A stretch of 64,000 bases of DNA from Pseudoalteromonas piscicida (GCF_000238315.3 NZ_CP011924.1:3183001-3247000), one strand, 5' to 3'; positions 1 to 9,137 are shown, numbered from the stretch's first letter. Notes: a model not told the origin generated them from the letters alone. Program-made: numbers and translations.

Positions 1-1733
1 AACAATCAAGTCCACATTATCAACTGACGGTCGGCAAAAATAACATCTCAATCCAAGCCAATAACAGCGCCGCTGCATTTTATGCGCTACAAAGCCTTGC
101 AGGACTGTTGGATATCAATGATTTGAGTATTCCCATGGTGGATATTATTGATACACCAAGGTATGACTTTCGTGGTTTACACGTCGATGTTGCCCGCAAC
201 TTCCGCTCCAAAGCCTTTATTTTACAAACCATTGAACAGATGGCAGCGTACAAGCTAAATAAACTGCACCTTCATTTAGCGGATGATGAAGGCTGGCGCT
301 TAGCCATCGACGGTCTTGATGAACTCACCTCTATCGGCGCTTATCGCTGCTTTGATTTGACCGAAACTCGCTGCCTATTGCCGCAATTAGGCGCAGGGAA
401 TGATAAAAACGCGCAAGTGAATGGCTTTTACTCTGCAGAGGATTATATTGAGATCCTGCGCTATGCCAAGGCGCATCATATCGAGGTGTTACCCTCATTA
501 GATATGCCTGGTCACTCACGTGCTGCAATCATCGCCATGGAGGCGCGATATAAAAAGCTGACGGCACAAGGCAAACCAGAGGATGCACAGCAGTACCGGT
601 TAGTAGAAGCTGCTGACAAGACGCGTTATAGCTCCATTCAACATTACAACGACAACACGCTAAATGTCTGTATTGCAAACACTTACACCTTTATCGACAA
701 AGTATTAAGCGAAGTAAAAGTGCTGCATGACCGTGCAGGTGTACCACTCAACACTTACCATATAGGTGCAGATGAAACCGCAGGTGCTTGGCTAGAGTCG
801 CCGGCTTGTAAAAAATTGCAGGCAAGCGTGAAAGATTTTACCAACTTTAACGGTTACTTCATTGAGCGGATCGCAAAGTTACTTGATAAAAAAGGAATAC
901 AGGTTGCAGGGTGGAGCGACGGTTTAGGTGATGTACGTGCTGCAAATATGCCAGCAAACGTACAGAGCAATGCTTGGGCGACATTAAGCGAAAACGGGCA
1001 CGCCGTCGCGCATCGCTTCGCCAATCAGGGCTGGCAGGTTGTCTTGTCTAGCCCTGATGTAACCTACTTTGACTTTCCATATCAATCTCACCCAGAAGAG
1101 CGTGGTAATCACTGGGCAAGTCGCGCTATCGAAAGCAAAAAGATGTTTGAATTTATGCCAGACAACCTCCCTGCGCATGCAGAGATCTGGAAAAATACCA
1201 ATCACCACGCCTACATAGCTAACGACAGCGACTCATCACTAAACAAAGGGGTTAAGTTTGCCGGGCTACAAGGGCACTTATGGAGTGAAATGCTGCGCAG
1301 TGATACACAAGCCGAATACATGCTTTATCCACGGCTATTGGCCCTTGCAGAGCGAGCATGGCACCATGCCGAGTGGGAATTACCGTACCAAGCAGGTCGT
1401 ATATACAGCCAGTCTAGCGGATATTTTACGGCTAAGCTACAGGCGCAACGTGAGGCTGATTGGCAACGATTCGTGGCTATTTTGGGCCTTCAAGAGCTGC
1501 CTAAATTAGCACAAGCCGGAATTGAGTTTCGCATCCCTGTCGTCGCCGCAAAACAGCTATCTGAAGCAAAACTCGACGCTTTTAGTGCCATCCCGGGTTT
1601 TGTTATCGAAGCACAGCTTGAAAACGGCAACTGGGTGCCCTTCAATACCTCACTTAATCAAGTACAGGCGCTTAGAGCAGCGCAGCCAAACTCCGGCCGC
1701 AAAGGACGAGCTTTGAGTTTAGAGAAAAAATAA
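1..1733 (+). CDS. Beta-N-acetylhexosaminidase (GH20, chitobiase-like), 5' end missing
   Basis: Glycoside hydrolase family 20 enzyme that removes terminal N-acetylglucosamine (or GalNAc) from chitooligosaccharides or glycans. The frame is open from base 3 to the left edge, so the gene begins outside the window; a TTG at 108 is only an internal codon. The first visible residues (YQLTVGKNNISIQA, then AFYALQSLAGLL) fit the end of the small domain that precedes the GH20 barrel. The catalytic Asp-Glu pair is in HIGADETAGAW, and the substrate-pocket motifs LDMPGHSRAA and GLQGHLWSE are present. The C-terminal tail is a short beta-rich segment. A substrate-assisted mechanism is expected for this family. 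In chitin-using marine bacteria such enzymes are periplasmic or lipoproteins, but the export signal is not visible here. It has no obvious link to the lanthipeptide genes that follow. Confidence 0.93.
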   Translation, partial: QSSPHYQLTVGKNNISIQANNSAAAFYALQSLAGLLDINDLSIPMVDIIDTPRYDFRGLHVDVARNFRSKAFILQTIEQMAAYKLNKLHLHLADDEGWRLAIDGLDELTSIGAYRCFDLTETRCLLPQLGAGNDKNAQVNGFYSAEDYIEILRYAKAHHIEVLPSLDMPGHSRAAIIAMEARYKKLTAQGKPEDAQQYRLVEAADKTRYSSIQHYNDNTLNVCIANTYTFIDKVLSEVKVLHDRAGVPLNTYHIGADETAGAWLESPACKKLQASVKDFTNFNGYFIERIAKLLDKKGIQVAGWSDGLGDVRAANMPANVQSNAWATLSENGHAVAHRFANQGWQVVLSSPDVTYFDFPYQSHPEERGNHWASRAIESKKMFEFMPDNLPAHAEIWKNTNHHAYIANDSDSSLNKGVKFAGLQGHLWSEMLRSDTQAEYMLYPRLLALAERAWHHAEWELPYQAGRIYSQSSGYFTAKLQAQREADWQRFVAILGLQELPKLAQAGIEFRIPVVAAKQLSEAKLDAFSAIPGFVIEAQLENGNWVPFNTSLNQVQALRAAQPNSGRKGRALSLEKK

Positions 1734-1751
1734 CGAATAAGATCGACATGT

Positions 1752-1780
1752 GATGCTAAGCCCACTTAGTGCTTAGCATC
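1752..1780 (+). terminator. Hairpin terminator after the hexosaminidase gene
   Basis: A perfect 10-bp inverted repeat (GATGCTAAGC / GCTTAGCATC) with a 9-nt loop lies 18 nt after the GH20 stop codon. The following tract (TCTATCACC) is only weakly U-rich, so efficiency is uncertain. It separates the hydrolase from the precursor gene downstream. Confidence 0.6.
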
Positions 1781-1968
1781 TCTATCACCATTATCAGACG
1801 CAAAAGAACGTTGAAAAAATGTAACTAATAGCAAAATATTGAAAAAGTAAGCAATATGTTTTAGCTTGGTTGTTATGTTGCTTTTTTGTTCATTTAAGAA
1901 TAAATCAGATGACATAACTACGACATAATGAGCTCAATCAGAGCCTATAATTTAGAAGGAATACTGAA

Positions 1969-2142
1969 ATGAAATTATCGTTAAACAAGAAGAAAATCAA
2001 AGCCCTATCAGCTGACAAGCAAACTGTACCTGCCGTAATGACTCCACAGGTTGCAGGCGGTGCGCTTCGTTTCAGCCAAGACAGGCTAACGCATTGTGTT
2101 GCCAATACGTGTGGTCGCCATACTTGCCCTGATATTTACTAA
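1969..2142 (+). CDS. Class I lanthipeptide precursor peptide 1 (LanA1)
   Basis: A 57-residue peptide. The leader starts MKLSLNKKKIKALS, a Lys-rich pattern typical of class I lanthipeptide leaders. It ends at a Gly-Gly site in TPQVAGG, residues 25-31. The predicted 26-residue core has Ser5, Thr10, Thr16 and Thr21 with Cys12, Cys17 and Cys22 (core numbering), enough for three (methyl)lanthionine rings. A good ribosome-binding site (AGAAGGA, 8 nt upstream) supports this start. A second precursor at 9138 shares leader, cleavage site and the C-terminal pattern [S/T]-C-x-x-H-T-C. LanB, LanC and a C39-peptidase exporter lie within 10 kb. Precursor identity rests on this context and the shared leader; ring pairing and activity are unknown. 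It lies about 5.5 kb from the LanB/LanC genes and on the opposite strand, so it probably has its own promoter. Confidence 0.9.
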   Translation: MKLSLNKKKIKALSADKQTVPAVMTPQVAGGALRFSQDRLTHCVANTCGRHTCPDIY

Positions 2143-2165
2143 TTGAGAGCAAATAACACAGTTCG

Positions 2166-2186
2166 GTGCCTCCAAGGAGGCACTTT
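2166..2186 (+). terminator. Hairpin after lanA1
   Basis: Inverted repeat GTGCCTCC / GGAGGCAC, 24 nt after the lanA1 stop, followed by TTT. The centre is tight, so the outer 6 bp with a CCAAGG loop is the likely stem. The short U-tract makes it a modest terminator between lanA1 and the convergent gene at 2192. Confidence 0.5.
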
Positions 2187-2191
2187 AAGGC

Positions 2192-2710
2192 TTACTTAAA
2201 TTTAACCTCTTTCTCACTTTTCGTGTAAACACGCGACTCAGGTTGAGTCCACTCGCCGTTTTTCATATATTGCGTCGACACCGTAAATTGACCACTCTCA
2301 AATTTACTGGTTGATTTCACCTTTGTAATGCCATCTTTATTATTAATGACATCTTCGTAAGCCACAAACTCGGTCTGGCTAAGGACTTCCATCGTTCCTT
2401 GGGTGTAAAACCCTGCCGTCGTAAAATAGTAAAACACTAGGCTGTTTTTACTTTTATCCCAGAAAATTAATGACTCGCCGCCGTACATGCCATCGTTGAT
2501 TGAATGTAAGGTACGAATGGCTGTGCCATTTAAAGCTCGTTCCCAGTGACTTACATCCTGCATCTTTGGTTTATCTGAAGGCACGTCAAAGTCCGATTGC
2601 CAAGTACCAAAATAAGGTGTAAACACCGAGAGTTCTTCACTTAATTTTTCATTAGCCCAAGATAGCGTACTGAATACTACCAATATGGCAAGTCCGAACT
2701 TTTTCATCAT
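2192..2710 (-). CDS. Small secreted protein of unknown function
   Basis: A 172-residue protein with a clear signal peptide (MMKKFGLAILVVFSTLSWA, then NEK), so periplasmic or secreted. The mature part begins with a FGTWQSDF-like motif and is rich in alternating polar and aromatic residues (LIFWDKSKNSLVFYYF), suggesting a small beta-barrel or lipocalin-like fold. I do not recognise the family with confidence. A start 12 nt upstream (2722) is open, but the GGAA box 6 nt before 2710 and the signal peptide favour the shorter form. It lies between lanA1 and the flavoprotein gene, divergent from the latter. A role in producer protection is possible but nothing in the sequence shows it. Confidence 0.7.
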   Translation of the reverse strand: MMKKFGLAILVVFSTLSWANEKLSEELSVFTPYFGTWQSDFDVPSDKPKMQDVSHWERALNGTAIRTLHSINDGMYGGESLIFWDKSKNSLVFYYFTTAGFYTQGTMEVLSQTEFVAYEDVINNKDGITKVKSTSKFESGQFTVSTQYMKNGEWTQPESRVYTKSEKEVKFK

Positions 2711-2947
2711 TTTTATTTCCATTGATTGTGTCTCACTCAGTATAAATCCTCATGCGTAGGTTGCGTACTTAAGGTAAACCTGTCGCTCCCTAATTGGTAA
2801 AAAAACATTGCGAATACACAATTAATACACATTTTAAAACAACAATTATACAACAAATTAATATCATAACTGCAATAGGGAAAGCGGGGAACGTTACCCT
2901 GTCTAGAGTAGTTGTTGCAGCACCAACACCAACAAGGAACAACGAAC

Positions 2948-4513
2948 ATGCTTGATTATCTTATTATTGGCGCAGGCCCAGCAGGAGTCCAAACCGCTTA
3001 CCACCTAAAACAAAGTGGCTTGTCCTACCTCATGTTGGAGTCAGGTCAGCGCGCAGGATGTTTTTTTGAAACATTCCCAATTCACCGGAAACTAATTTCA
3101 ATTAATAAAGTATTTACCGGCTCAACAAACCCTGAATTCAACTTAAGACACGATTGGAACTCCATTTTAACTGATGACTACAGCCTCAACTTTTCCAGTT
3201 TTGACCGCGACTTTTTCCCAAGTGCTGATAACTTAGTCAAATACCTCAACCATTATGTTGACCAAAATCAGCTAAATGTTGCTTATAACCAGCGTGTTAA
3301 GTCCGTCGAAAAGATTGCCGATCACTTCGTTGTAACCACAACTCATAATGAACAATATACAGCAGCCCGCGTCATCGTCAGCACAGGTGTCCCTAAACCT
3401 TATGTTCCGAAGATCGAAGGAATAGAGCTAGTTACACAATACTCAGACTTAAATATTGATTTGGCACCATATGAAAACAAACGCGTACTTGTTATCGGTA
3501 AAGGAAACTCAGCTTTCGAAACGGCTGATCACCTTATCCCTGCCACCAGCCTAATTCACGTTTGTAGTCCAAATCCTTTAGATATGGCATGGAAGACCCA
3601 CTATGTTGGCGACCTACGTGCAGTAAACAACAATATTCTAGATACTTATCAACTGAAGTCGCAAAACGCCATCTTAGACGCCGACATTAAGCGTATTGAG
3701 AAACAAGACAACCGTTTTATCGTGCACTTTAGTTATGCTCATGCTAATGGTGAGCAAGAAACCATAGAGTATGACGAGATCATTTGTTGTACTGGATTTG
3801 CCATGGACAGCAGTATTTTTACCGATAGTGCAAAACCTGATCTCATGATTGAAGGCCGCTTCCCATCTCTAGATTGCAGCTTTGAATCCATCAATGTAAA
3901 AGGCCTTTATTTTGCCGGCACGCTGACACAATCCACCAAATATCGAAAGTCGACCTCAGGCTTTATTCACGGCTTTAGATACAATAGCCGCGCCTTAGTC
4001 GAGATGCTAAAACAAAAGCATCATGATACTACGCTTGCATGCGACCAACACTTAGGTACGCCAGAAGCTATCGGCAGTGCAATCCTGAACCGTATCAATG
4101 AGACAAGCGCGCTATGGCAACAGCACGGCTTCATGGTGGATGCAGTTACGGTATCAAAGAGCGGTATGGCACAGTATTATAAGCACTTGCCGAGTCCGTA
4201 CCTCCATGCTCACCTAGGTGATCACTATCATTTGCAGATAGCATTAGACTTTGGTGCACCAATTGAAGGCGACCCGTTCAATCAGGTTCGAGTGCATAAA
4301 GACAACGCGACTGATGCGGAGTTAAGTAAATTCCTACACCCTATCATTGAACTTTGCTATCAGGGTGAAGTAATAGAGACTCATCATATTATTGAGGACT
4401 TAGAAGCGGACTGGACTGACGTAGAAGCGCACGTTAAGCCACTTCAACAGTTCATTGAGCGAGTATTACCAAAACTTGTTGGTGAGAAAATGCAAAATAA
4501 AGTGTCAGCATAA
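2948..4513 (+). CDS. FAD-dependent monooxygenase-like protein (FMO type) with extra C-terminal domain
   Basis: A 521-residue two-dinucleotide-domain flavoprotein. The N-terminal FAD-binding Rossmann motif is IIGAGPAGVQTAYHL near residue 5. A second NAD(P)H-type motif, VIGKGNSAFETADHL, lies near residue 184, and ICCTGFAMD closes the FAD domain. This layout fits flavin-containing or Baeyer-Villiger-type monooxygenases. The last 130 or so residues (around YKHLPSPYLHAHLGDHYHL) do not match the core fold and may be a separate substrate or partner module. The start at 2948 is chosen over 2912 because AAGGA lies 9 nt before it. The gene is convergent with lanB and shares a terminator with it. Its place inside the lanthipeptide gene set suggests peptide tailoring, but this is inference; a housekeeping redox role is equally open. 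Confidence 0.8.
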   Translation: MLDYLIIGAGPAGVQTAYHLKQSGLSYLMLESGQRAGCFFETFPIHRKLISINKVFTGSTNPEFNLRHDWNSILTDDYSLNFSSFDRDFFPSADNLVKYLNHYVDQNQLNVAYNQRVKSVEKIADHFVVTTTHNEQYTAARVIVSTGVPKPYVPKIEGIELVTQYSDLNIDLAPYENKRVLVIGKGNSAFETADHLIPATSLIHVCSPNPLDMAWKTHYVGDLRAVNNNILDTYQLKSQNAILDADIKRIEKQDNRFIVHFSYAHANGEQETIEYDEIICCTGFAMDSSIFTDSAKPDLMIEGRFPSLDCSFESINVKGLYFAGTLTQSTKYRKSTSGFIHGFRYNSRALVEMLKQKHHDTTLACDQHLGTPEAIGSAILNRINETSALWQQHGFMVDAVTVSKSGMAQYYKHLPSPYLHAHLGDHYHLQIALDFGAPIEGDPFNQVRVHKDNATDAELSKFLHPIIELCYQGEVIETHHIIEDLEADWTDVEAHVKPLQQFIERVLPKLVGEKMQNKVSA

Positions 4514-4520
4514 CTCATAA

Positions 4521-4555
4521 ATGAAAAAGGTTGGCAACCAAGCCAACCTTTTCAT
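4521..4555. terminator. Bidirectional terminator between the flavoprotein gene and lanB
   Basis: Inverted repeat with arms AAAAGGTTGGC and GCCAACCTTTT around an AACCAA loop, extending outwards as ATGAAAA / TTTTCAT with one extra A on the left. It has U-rich tails in both directions and sits in the 45-nt gap between two convergent stop codons. Confidence 0.85.
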
Positions 4556-4558
4556 TAT

Positions 4559-7500
4559 CTAAGAAACTTTAGATTCAGAGAAGTACTTTCGTCTCAACAT
4601 ATCATGAATAACAAATTCCTGTTCTCGACCATAAGCTTTAAACATACGGTTGTTATGCATATGCAAAAGAGAGCCGAGTAATGATTGTATACTCAAATTA
4701 AGTGAACCTGACTTTTCTAGTGTCAAAATTTCCTTCACCACTGGCTCTGCCTGCTTCTGCCACGCCTCTAAAAGCGCCAACATCGCTTGTTGCGTCTCAT
4801 CACATTGCGCTAGGCTCGCAATATTAAGCTTCGTAAAGTCATCATCGAGCTGCGTTTGGTGATCGCGATAACGATTACCGAGCTGCTTTCTAAGCGCGCT
4901 ACTCTCATTGAATTCTTTACCAAACCCCGCGCGTAATGAAGAGATCAGTGATAGCTTTCGTTCCGCATCATAATCAAATAGCGTCAGCAAACGGTTAGTA
5001 CAAGCCAATGCGATACGCCAACGGACATCTTCACCGAACGCTTCAACTAGTTGACAACTTTTCGCAATTAGCTCACTGTCAAACATAAACAAGCTTTCGA
5101 TCAAAGTCATCGATTGCGGACCGCCGTAGCGCTCTACTTCTCGCTCATAAGTCATTAATTCAACTTTATGCAGCTGAGAGCTCTCTATCATAGGTGACAA
5201 TAGCTGATTGAGTTTTGGCAATAACTCTCCACAAAGCACTGCTGGCTTGCCTTGGAAGCGTAAGCGTAGATGCCAATCCGGATCGCCATAGCGAATAAAG
5301 AACCACTTATCAAACAATTCACTATTTTCCTCAATAAGCGGCAATAACTGCTCATAAAGTAGCTGCTCAACAATGGTATTACCTGAATATATTTTTAAAC
5401 TAAGCCACTCGGAACCCGCACTGAAACGCCGAGAGATTGGTGTAGCGGTAATATTTTCTAGTGGCTTTTCTGCAAAGTGCGTATGAGGAGTCGCATTTTC
5501 ATTAAGTAAAGGGACAATGATTTCATTAGCATAATGTTGCCCTTTTGCATCCATTACCCGAGATGAGAATTGAGAGTTCAATACTTCATTAAGCTCAACT
5601 GTTTTTCTACCTTTGGTTTCCATCAATAAAATTTCAAGCATCGCACTTTGGCTTAAGTTCAGGGTGAGAATATTATCTCCTGCAGCAAAGCACACCCATT
5701 CGTCCAATAAGTACTTTTCTTTCAGCTGTTCAAGTTTATTAGCTTGAACACGCTGATTAACTAGCAACCCCTCTAACTCCTTACGTTCAATACGCCATGT
5801 CTTCTCATTCAAGATCAGGTTATCTAGCATAATGCGAGGTACATAAGTTGCTCTACTTAGACTCGAAGGCAATGAGAACTTGGGTGTTTCACTTTCTTGA
5901 TGCTGCAACATACAAAGGAATTTATACGCGCTTAAACTTCTTGCAGAGAAGTTATGAGCACTCGACAAACGCGGAATAATGCGTTTATTGAGTCGCTTAC
6001 TCCAGAGTTTTACCTGCTGGCTTTCGACCCAAACATACAGATCACTTAGTGGGATCTGGTATTCAAGGTCTAGTGAACTGTCTGCCATAAAAACGATTTC
6101 GTACTGCCGCAAATGTGGCCTCGCAATCACGTTACCAGGCCTTCCCTCTGGCATATGTACAATTTCTGCGAAGATAACCTCTTCACTGTGACTATGTTCT
6201 TGCTCTAAATGATGAATAACCGATTCTTTTAATGTTTCATCAAGGTGGCAAAAACGACCCAAAAGATTAGCTGCCGACGGTCCATAACAGCCATTGAACT
6301 TGAACACAGGATTAGACTTTTCGTCCTCAAATAAACTCAACATCACTGCCATTGAACGTGGCAAGTTAAGCTCTACTTTATCCTTAACTTTTTGCTTCAA
6401 TTCGCTACTGGTCAGGACCACACAGCTTTTGCCTAAATTACTTGGCAATGTCACAGCCTGCTCAATAATGCGATCCAGTTCGGTATATTCAGGGGCGCTA
6501 GCTTGTCCGCGACTCGCTCGACCCAACTGTAAACCACCTACTAGCGGGGCATCATAGCCAGTTTCAGTGGAGACACTAATACCCGACTCATCATCCAACA
6601 CCATATCCAAAGGTACAAATTGACCTTCAAACCGCATGTTGAACTTATTAATAAAGTTTTCAAGTGGGTTATGCTTAGCGCTGCGATTTAAGCTCGCAAT
6701 CAATTGCAGTTGTTTATTCACCCTTGCAACTTCTTGCTGTGACATCTCACAATGTAAAAAAGTGCGGTAGGTATCTGATTGGAAAAGCTTGTTTTCTTGA
6801 ACCTTAACCGGTAGCTCAGAAAGGTATTTAAAAATGGCTTGGTATTGCTCAGGCTTTGCCTCTCCCGCTTTATCTATCACCGCAAGATCATGGATCGCTT
6901 GCTCCAACTTGGCGTAAACTTCTACAGGCGCAACGTTTTTCAACGCTTTAATCAACGCAATGTCGGGGCTTTCACCTGTAAGTGGTAGCGGAATATCGGG
7001 AATTAATACCCCTTCACTAATGAGTTCTTCAAGGTATGCACTAACTTCCTCATATTCTGCTTCGCTATAGCGCAGACAAAATTGCTCAATGAGCTGAGAA
7101 AAACTTAGCTTCTGTTTCGCCAGCTCCAGCATAGTGATGAAGTACTCATCACTATCAACGGCACTCAGGCGATACTGCATGGTGTCATCAGAGAGGTAAG
7201 TTTCAATGTAGCGGCACTGATCTGCTATAAAGTAATGAGATGGATTAGGTAAATAAGACAAATTATCTGATTTTGCTTCAGTTTCTGCTAAATGAGAGCG
7301 AATTGCAGACAACAGAAACATATCTAATCGAGTTTTACGCGAATCATTTTCTGCGCTATCACTAACCAGACGAGTTTCTGAACCTACTTTACCAGTATGA
7401 ATACCAGAAAATAGACCGAACGGCGTAGGCCGAGAAGACATTCGAATTAGGTATCTTAAAAGCGCCAATGCCACTTTTTTGCCTTGCTTAGAGTCTGGCT

Positions 7501-7687
7501 TTTCACGCCATTGCTCCAGCCGCTCAAGCAGTGATGGGCTTGCAACGTAGAGCGCTTCTATTACTCCTGGCGTAGCAAGCCAGGCACTTAACATCGCATT
7601 ACTATCTTGTTGATTGAACAAGGTCTCAATTGGCAGCTTTGGAGTCCTTATTACAAAAAAGGAGCTTATTGTTATTTTGGCTGACAT
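4559..7687 (-). CDS. lanB: Class I lanthipeptide dehydratase (LanB)
   Basis: A full-length 1042-residue LanB. Such enzymes glutamylate Ser and Thr of the precursor using glutamyl-tRNA and then eliminate glutamate to give dehydroalanine and dehydrobutyrine. The N-terminal glutamylation domain shows LLRYLIRMSSRPTPFGLFSG near residue 80. The C-terminal elimination (SpaB-C-like) domain shows EWLSLKIYSG, WFFIRYGDPDWHLRLRF and YEREVERYGG. Both halves are in one chain, as in nisin-type LanB. The ATG at 7687 is preferred over 7723 because TAAGGA sits just upstream and the start then falls 8 nt after the lanC stop, giving a tight lanC-lanB unit. Substrates are presumably the two precursors at 1969 and 9138. 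Confidence 0.95.
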   Translation of the reverse strand: MSAKITISSFFVIRTPKLPIETLFNQQDSNAMLSAWLATPGVIEALYVASPSLLERLEQWREKPDSKQGKKVALALLRYLIRMSSRPTPFGLFSGIHTGKVGSETRLVSDSAENDSRKTRLDMFLLSAIRSHLAETEAKSDNLSYLPNPSHYFIADQCRYIETYLSDDTMQYRLSAVDSDEYFITMLELAKQKLSFSQLIEQFCLRYSEAEYEEVSAYLEELISEGVLIPDIPLPLTGESPDIALIKALKNVAPVEVYAKLEQAIHDLAVIDKAGEAKPEQYQAIFKYLSELPVKVQENKLFQSDTYRTFLHCEMSQQEVARVNKQLQLIASLNRSAKHNPLENFINKFNMRFEGQFVPLDMVLDDESGISVSTETGYDAPLVGGLQLGRASRGQASAPEYTELDRIIEQAVTLPSNLGKSCVVLTSSELKQKVKDKVELNLPRSMAVMLSLFEDEKSNPVFKFNGCYGPSAANLLGRFCHLDETLKESVIHHLEQEHSHSEEVIFAEIVHMPEGRPGNVIARPHLRQYEIVFMADSSLDLEYQIPLSDLYVWVESQQVKLWSKRLNKRIIPRLSSAHNFSARSLSAYKFLCMLQHQESETPKFSLPSSLSRATYVPRIMLDNLILNEKTWRIERKELEGLLVNQRVQANKLEQLKEKYLLDEWVCFAAGDNILTLNLSQSAMLEILLMETKGRKTVELNEVLNSQFSSRVMDAKGQHYANEIIVPLLNENATPHTHFAEKPLENITATPISRRFSAGSEWLSLKIYSGNTIVEQLLYEQLLPLIEENSELFDKWFFIRYGDPDWHLRLRFQGKPAVLCGELLPKLNQLLSPMIESSQLHKVELMTYEREVERYGGPQSMTLIESLFMFDSELIAKSCQLVEAFGEDVRWRIALACTNRLLTLFDYDAERKLSLISSLRAGFGKEFNESSALRKQLGNRYRDHQTQLDDDFTKLNIASLAQCDETQQAMLALLEAWQKQAEPVVKEILTLEKSGSLNLSIQSLLGSLLHMHNNRMFKAYGREQEFVIHDMLRRKYFSESKVS

Positions 7688-7695
7688 AATATTCC

Positions 7696-8901
7696 TTAAC
7701 TCATTAGTAGGCAGTCTGTCCAATCAAGATTGTCATCTAGCACACCTAGAAGTGCTAAACCGATACCAGCAAAGCCCATCAGAAAGCTGCAATCCTCTTG
7801 ATGAACCTTATCAAGGCCATTGTATGAATAGAGTGCTTTAAGCCCATGTTCTTGATACTGACTTAGGCCATAATCAAGCCAGGTTAAAGCCGCTTGTTGT
7901 AGCTTAGGGTGAGGCATAACCTTATTAAGCAACTGATACACAGTTACTAACCCAAAAAAACCATGGCAAAGTCCAGCGTCGTTGATATGACCCTGTTTTG
8001 CATCTCTGTCGACGTTGAACAAAGCAATATTTAATGCTTGTTCAACATAACTCGATTTATCCAACGCATGCCCAGCTCTTGCAAGTGTTAACGCAATCGT
8101 TAAGTCGCCATAGCACCAACCTAACCGAGAGTGGTGTTCGTCTCCTGCACATGAGCCAAAACAAGCGAGCCTATCAGCTGCATGACTCTGCTGTTCAAGT
8201 AGCCAATCACAACCCGCAACAACCAGTTTTTGCGCTCGCAGCTTTACTTTTTCGTCCTGAAGCGCAGGAATAAGAGCCGCGATAATGCCTGGGACACCAT
8301 GTGCCAGACCTAAATTAAATTCGTGACTTTCTGTATCTTCTTTATCGAATCGGTATACCGATTGCTTAGGCTGAGACCAAGCAACCTGCTGATCATCTAG
8401 TTCTACCGCAACCGACTCATACCCCGTAACAAGACGATCAAATAAAGTACTTTGTTGAGTCTTTTTTGCACGACGTGAGATATAAGGAGAATATCCGGCA
8501 AGACCTAACACCATTTCAATTTCTCCTGTCCAAGGAGAAAAGTCGAGTGCAGTGTCAAAGAAGTTATCTATCTCCCCCAGCAGCTCAGGATCATACTCTT
8601 CGTCGTCATACTGGTTAAAATACTCAAGCACCCAAGCTTGCCCAGCTAGCCCTGAACTCAGTTCAGGGGTTTGCTCTGCCAATTCATTTTGGAGCTTATC
8701 TAGCGCCAGATGAAATTTCTCCTCATCGACCCAAGCATCATTAAAGTTTGCAGCTCGAAATAAAAACAATAAGTGCCCAGCTAAACCACTAAGCAAACCG
8801 TTACTGTTCACGGCTTCAAGATTTGATTCAACCTGCTTGGCTAGTTTTTCCACTATAGTCAGGATTTGTTCTTTTTTTTCTAAATCTAACGCCTTTAGCA
8901 T
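7696..8901 (-). CDS. lanC: Lanthipeptide cyclase (LanC)
   Basis: A zinc enzyme that adds Cys thiols to dehydrated residues to form (methyl)lanthionine rings. It has 401 residues, normal for LanC. The zinc ligands are visible as GWCYGDL (Cys263) and GLCHGFFG (Cys312, His313), and the alpha-toroid repeats GLAHGVPG and MGFAGIGLALL are present. An upstream start at 9033 is open in frame, but it adds 44 odd residues resembling a signal peptide, which does not suit a cytoplasmic cyclase. AAGGA lies 5 nt before the ATG at 8901, so that start is chosen. lanB follows after 8 nt and is probably co-transcribed. Confidence 0.95.
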   Translation of the reverse strand: MLKALDLEKKEQILTIVEKLAKQVESNLEAVNSNGLLSGLAGHLLFLFRAANFNDAWVDEEKFHLALDKLQNELAEQTPELSSGLAGQAWVLEYFNQYDDEEYDPELLGEIDNFFDTALDFSPWTGEIEMVLGLAGYSPYISRRAKKTQQSTLFDRLVTGYESVAVELDDQQVAWSQPKQSVYRFDKEDTESHEFNLGLAHGVPGIIAALIPALQDEKVKLRAQKLVVAGCDWLLEQQSHAADRLACFGSCAGDEHHSRLGWCYGDLTIALTLARAGHALDKSSYVEQALNIALFNVDRDAKQGHINDAGLCHGFFGLVTVYQLLNKVMPHPKLQQAALTWLDYGLSQYQEHGLKALYSYNGLDKVHQEDCSFLMGFAGIGLALLGVLDDNLDWTDCLLMS

Positions 8902-9137
8902 ACTTATCCTTGTTTCAACTCTATTTATAAATTTTGTTTTTACTACAGGTAAGTTAACCTTTTGCTCAGCCAAACTCAAACTTTGATACACACAAAACAT
9001 AAAAACAAAACAAACTATGTGATTTGTTGACATTTAATTTTTTGAGTACTAGCTTTTTTGTACACGCTAAAAAAGCGTGTACAAAAAGGATTGAAAGAAA
9101 GGACTTTTATTAACCGCAAGTTAGTAAGGAAAAACGA
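8902..9137. promoter_or_regulatory. Divergent control region between lanC and lanA2
   Basis: A 236-nt AT-rich region from which lanC-lanB (leftwards) and lanA2 (rightwards) diverge, so at least two promoters should lie here. A TTGACA at 9027-9032 is a possible -35 box for lanA2, though no good -10 sits at the usual distance. A 14-bp inverted repeat occupies 9055-9087 and is listed separately. Confidence 0.5.
9055..9087. promoter_or_regulatory. Perfect 14-bp inverted repeat upstream of lanA2
   Basis: Arms TTTTTGTACACGCT and AGCGTGTACAAAAA flank an AAAAA spacer. It is symmetric and U-rich at both ends, so it could act as an intrinsic terminator or attenuator on either strand, or as an operator centred on TGTACACGCT. 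It stands 50 nt before the lanA2 start and between divergent genes, where a plain end-of-gene terminator would not be expected. Confidence 0.6.

Noticed and set aside
1946..1951. Perfect TATAAT as -10 box for lanA1
   Set aside because: Transcription would start at about the ribosome-binding site, leaving no usable leader, and no -35 box is at the right distance.
8902..9033. In-frame N-terminal extension of LanC resembling a signal peptide
   Set aside because: LanC enzymes are cytoplasmic, the extension makes the protein too long, and a proper ribosome-binding site precedes the ATG at 8901.
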